From: Rhodospirillaceae bacterium
GTDB lineage: Bacteria > Pseudomonadota > Alphaproteobacteria > Rhodospirillales > JABHCV01
Reading direction: 5' to 3'
Assembly (NCBI GenBank): GCA_018662005.1
Contig: JABJHA010000014.1
Coordinates: forward strand, 62,001 to 126,000
DNA length: 64,000 bases
Shown here one piece after another: positions 61,773 to 64,000 of the stretch. Every line of letters starts with the position of its first letter. Position 1 is the stretch's first letter. The position numbers were made by a program, and so were the translations under genes. The notes under the pieces were generated by a model. The model was given only the letters and a program-made list of their open reading frames with translations. It was not told the origin of the DNA and ran no database searches.

Positions 61773-62507
61773 ATGAAAACACCCATCATTGGCATTACGT
61801 TGGATTCGGAAGATGCCGGCGGGTATTCAAAATTCCCCTGGTATGGATTGCGTGAAAATTACGCAGGCGCAGTCTCCAGCGCTGACGGCTTGCCATTGGC
61901 CCTGCCCCATCAACTTGACAGTGTTGAGCAATATCTGGACCTGATTGATGGTTTGATGATCACCGGCGGTAATTTTGATATTGATCCGGCTCTGTTTGGG
62001 GCCAGCGATCGCCATGACAGTGTTGTCACCAAAGACCACCGCACCAGCTTCGAGATGGCGATCACAAAAGGCGCACTTGAGCGAAATATGCCGGTGCTGG
62101 GCATTTGCGGCGGCCAGCAATTATTGCATGTGGTTTTGGGCGGCACCCTGATCCAGCATATCCCCGACGCTATTGAGCAAGCCCTTGCCCACGAACAACC
62201 CAATCCCCGCGACGAGGTGGGTCATCAGGCCTTTGTCAAGGAAGGCACCATGCTTCGGCGCATCGTCGGCACCGACACCCTTGAGGTCAACAGCGCCCAT
62301 CACCAAGCGGCAGCCGATGAACCTGACGGCGTTATCATCAATGCCCGCGCCCCTGATGGCGTTATCGAAGGTATTGAATGTAACGCCTACGCCTTTTGTA
62401 TGGGCGTCCAGTGGCACCCGGAATTTCATATCAGCGAGGGTGATAATCTGATTATCAAGGCTTTCATCGCCGCCGCAGGAAACGCCAATGGATCAACAGA
62501 AGCCTGA
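61773..62507 (+). CDS. Class I glutamine amidotransferase-like hydrolase (PuuD/peptidase C26 family)
   Basis: A 244-residue protein whose nucleophile is Cys112 in LGICGGQQ, with the catalytic His and Glu in GVQWHPEF. The GGNFDIDPALFG block is typical of gamma-glutamyl-gamma-aminobutyrate hydrolase (PuuD), which releases GABA in putrescine breakdown. Substrate is uncertain without other puu genes; the DAO-type oxidase at 57367 resembles PuuB but is not adjacent. Its end overlaps rluB by 20 bases. Confidence 0.9.
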   Translation: MKTPIIGITLDSEDAGGYSKFPWYGLRENYAGAVSSADGLPLALPHQLDSVEQYLDLIDGLMITGGNFDIDPALFGASDRHDSVVTKDHRTSFEMAITKGALERNMPVLGICGGQQLLHVVLGGTLIQHIPDAIEQALAHEQPNPRDEVGHQAFVKEGTMLRRIVGTDTLEVNSAHHQAAADEPDGVIINARAPDGVIEGIECNAYAFCMGVQWHPEFHISEGDNLIIKAFIAAAGNANGSTEA

Positions 62508-63312
62508 ACGTATCGCCAAGGTTCTGGCCCGAGCCGGATTGTGTTCTCGCCGCGAGGCCGAACGCTGGATCGAGGCAGGACGTGTTCAGGTCGATGGCAA
62601 GACCCTGAGCAGCCCGGCTTTTACCGTCGATCAGACAAACCTCATCGTGGTCGACGGCAAACCCCTGGCCGAGCCCCAGGAAACAAGACTGTGGCGCTAT
62701 CACAAGCCGACCGGCCTTGTCACCACCCACAAGGACCCACAAGGCCGGCCAACGGTGTTCGAGCGTCTGCCTAAAGAACTGGGCAGGGTTATCTCCATCG
62801 GCCGCCTCGACCTGAATTCGGAAGGGCTGCTTCTGTTGACCAATGACGGGGAACTGGCCCGACGCATGGAAATGCCAGCCACCGGGTGGGTTCGCCGCTA
62901 TCGGGTTCGGGTCCGTGGCACCGTTGATGAGGATAAGCTCAAAAAACTCAAGGACGGCATCACCATTGCCGGTGTCAACTATGGCTCCATTGACGCGGTT
63001 CTTGACAGCAAGACCCGGACAAACGCCTGGCTGAGTGTTGCTTTAAGCGAGGGTAAAAACCGGGAAATCCGCAAAGTCATGGAACACATGGACTTGCATG
63101 TAAATCGCCTGATCCGGCTTTCCTACGGCCCCTACCACCTGGATAAATTAACCCGTGGGGCGGTTCAGGAAGTCTCGGCAAAAATGCTGCGAAACCAGCT
63201 AAGTGACGATGACGCAAAAACAACCGGCAAGACCCGGGGCAAGGGTTGGGCGAAGGCAAAAAAAGCACCGAAGAAAAAGCGCACATTAAGCCTGAACAAG
63301 GGTCGCACGTGA
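62488..63312 (+). CDS. rluB: Ribosomal large-subunit pseudouridine synthase (RluB type)
   Basis: A 274-residue enzyme: an N-terminal S4 domain (IAKVLARAGLCSRREAERWIEAGRV) followed by an RsuA-family catalytic domain with the aspartate in GRLDLNSEGLLLLTNDG and the late motif LSEGKNREIRKVME. It makes pseudouridine in 23S rRNA, probably at position 2605. The C-terminal 45 residues are lysine-rich. The stop (TGA) overlaps the rsmD GTG start. Confidence 0.93.
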   Translation: MDQQKPERIAKVLARAGLCSRREAERWIEAGRVQVDGKTLSSPAFTVDQTNLIVVDGKPLAEPQETRLWRYHKPTGLVTTHKDPQGRPTVFERLPKELGRVISIGRLDLNSEGLLLLTNDGELARRMEMPATGWVRRYRVRVRGTVDEDKLKKLKDGITIAGVNYGSIDAVLDSKTRTNAWLSVALSEGKNREIRKVMEHMDLHVNRLIRLSYGPYHLDKLTRGAVQEVSAKMLRNQLSDDDAKTTGKTRGKGWAKAKKAPKKKRTLSLNKGRT

Positions 63313-63875
63313 GAATCATCGGTGGCAAATTCAAGGGGCGTACATTAAGCGCCCCGCCGGGACGGGATGTTCGCCCGACCTCGGACAGGGCCCGTGAGGG
63401 AATTTTCAACATCCTTTCCCATTCCATCGACTGGAACGGCTTCGACGGCCAAACCGTGCTTGATGTTTTTTCGGGCACCGGCGCACTGGGGTTGGAGGCG
63501 ATGTCCCGCGGCGCCACACGCGGGGTTTTCATCGACAACGACCCGGTTTCCTTAAATTGTTTACGCAGCAACGCCGCCAGCCTTGGTGAGGCAAGCAACA
63601 TCACCCCGCTTAAACTGGATGTAACACGGCTGGCACCGCCACCCAGAATAGCCGGAGCACCTCTCGGCCTGATTTTCCTCGATGCTCCTTACGGCTCCAA
63701 CCTGACTGACCAGACCTTGTTGGGGTTATCGAACAAGGGCTGGATTGCCAACGCCGGTATTGTCATCGTTGAAACCGGCAAGGATGAAGAACTGACCATT
63801 CCACGTCAGTTTGAAATCCTTGATACCCGCACCTACGGTGCGGCACAGGTTACGTTCCTGAAGTTTTCAACTTGA
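63309..63875 (+). CDS. rsmD: 16S rRNA (guanine-966-N2)-methyltransferase
   Basis: A GTG start at 63309 overlaps the rluB stop. The 188-residue protein begins with RIIGGKFKGRTL and has PTSDRAREGIFNIL, motif I VLDVFSGTGALGLEAMSRGA and the catalytic FLDAPYG (NPPY-like). It methylates G966 of 16S rRNA. Cotranscription with rluB is common. Confidence 0.95.
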   Translation: MRIIGGKFKGRTLSAPPGRDVRPTSDRAREGIFNILSHSIDWNGFDGQTVLDVFSGTGALGLEAMSRGATRGVFIDNDPVSLNCLRSNAASLGEASNITPLKLDVTRLAPPPRIAGAPLGLIFLDAPYGSNLTDQTLLGLSNKGWIANAGIVIVETGKDEELTIPRQFEILDTRTYGAAQVTFLKFST

Positions 63876-64000
63876 ATAACCTTTGATCTGGTAGACCAGA
63901 TCATAACGGCGGTGACGTTCGGGGTGAGGGGCAAAATTCCAACGCCAGTCCGCTGTCTGAACTTTCAGGCTTTGCGGGATACTGACACCGGCCAGCGGGT
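63867..64000 (-). CDS. C-terminal end of an unidentified gene (partial)
   Basis: On the minus strand one frame stays open for 43 codons from the window edge to a TGA at 63867-63869, ending WNFAPHPERHRRYDLVYQIKG and three more residues. The other two minus frames have stops. The frame overlaps the end of rsmD by nine bases in convergent orientation. Too little is present to name a family. Confidence 0.45.
   Translation of the reverse strand, partial: PLAGVSIPQSLKVQTADWRWNFAPHPERHRRYDLVYQIKGYSS

Noticed and set aside
1-64000. CRISPR arrays, tRNA or rRNA genes, complete IS elements
   Set aside because: No regularly spaced repeats, cloverleaf sequence, transposase motif or paired terminal repeats were seen on either strand.

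Overview
The window comes from an alphaproteobacterial chromosome, probably Rhodospirillales-like. The evidence is a GcrA cell-cycle regulator, a GTTC-N7-GTTC type SOS box, a SAM-II riboswitch in front of metZ, class I lysyl-tRNA synthetase, a plant-type glutamate-cysteine ligase, ubiquinone genes (ubiA, ubiD) and a Kdo/lipid A operon. Coding density is high, many genes overlap by 4-14 bases, and GTG/TTG starts are common. No tRNA, rRNA, CRISPR array or complete insertion sequence was seen.

Layout. 1-1364: edge of an HPP-family membrane protein gene, then gluQ. 1414-3548: a hairpin-RNA element, a phage MuF-domain putative effector and a convergent secreted Sel1-like protein. 3650-8493: YtoQ, Nudix, a stand-alone FliG C-terminal domain protein, gcrA, a DnaA-box-rich intergenic region and methylmalonyl-CoA mutase. 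8415-13620: phage-derived island with a truncated podoviral portal gene, a small virion-type gene, an effector module flanked by two direct copies of the hairpin-RNA element, an SOS-controlled phage-like gene pair and an S24 repressor. 13661-16719: branched-chain aminotransferase, Sel1 protein and lysK. 16797-20713: second effector module (lysozyme type) with two secreted candidate partners and a fourth hairpin element. 20744-29803: ubiD, HD-GYP protein, ubiA, rsmE, gshA, EAL-CZB protein. 29805-42698: tldD, SAM-II/metZ, TPR-methyltransferase, ppc, rhodanese, an Nfn-like flavoprotein fusion and pmbA (tldE). 42755-48379: msbA, LPLAT, waaA, lpxK and lpxL-like genes, the end of lipid A assembly and export. 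48541-64000: hybrid histidine kinase, UxaA-type dehydratase, M23 peptidase, xseA, purD, DUF1244, FAD oxidoreductase, bicupin, choline-sulfatase-like gene, tadA, class I amidotransferase, rluB, rsmD and an unidentified edge gene.

The most unusual content lies between 1.4 and 20.7 kb. Two proteins share a C-terminal module of about 300 residues with two peptidoglycan-binding-like motifs, but carry unrelated N-terminal lytic domains: a permuted papain/NlpC-like domain with His18 and Cys101, and a T4-type lysozyme with Glu17/Asp26/Thr32 in T4 spacing. A third protein combines a peptidoglycan-binding-like domain with a phage MuF domain. Each sits beside genes for signal-peptide proteins built on scaffold folds (FGE-like, Sel1-like, ankyrin), which is the layout expected of secreted effectors with periplasmic immunity proteins. 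Four copies of a compact transcription unit (sigma70 promoter, 45-60 nt, intrinsic terminator) lie at the edges of these modules. I infer a family of phage-derived, modular cell-wall-targeting effectors. No secretion system is visible, and toxicity and immunity are untested.
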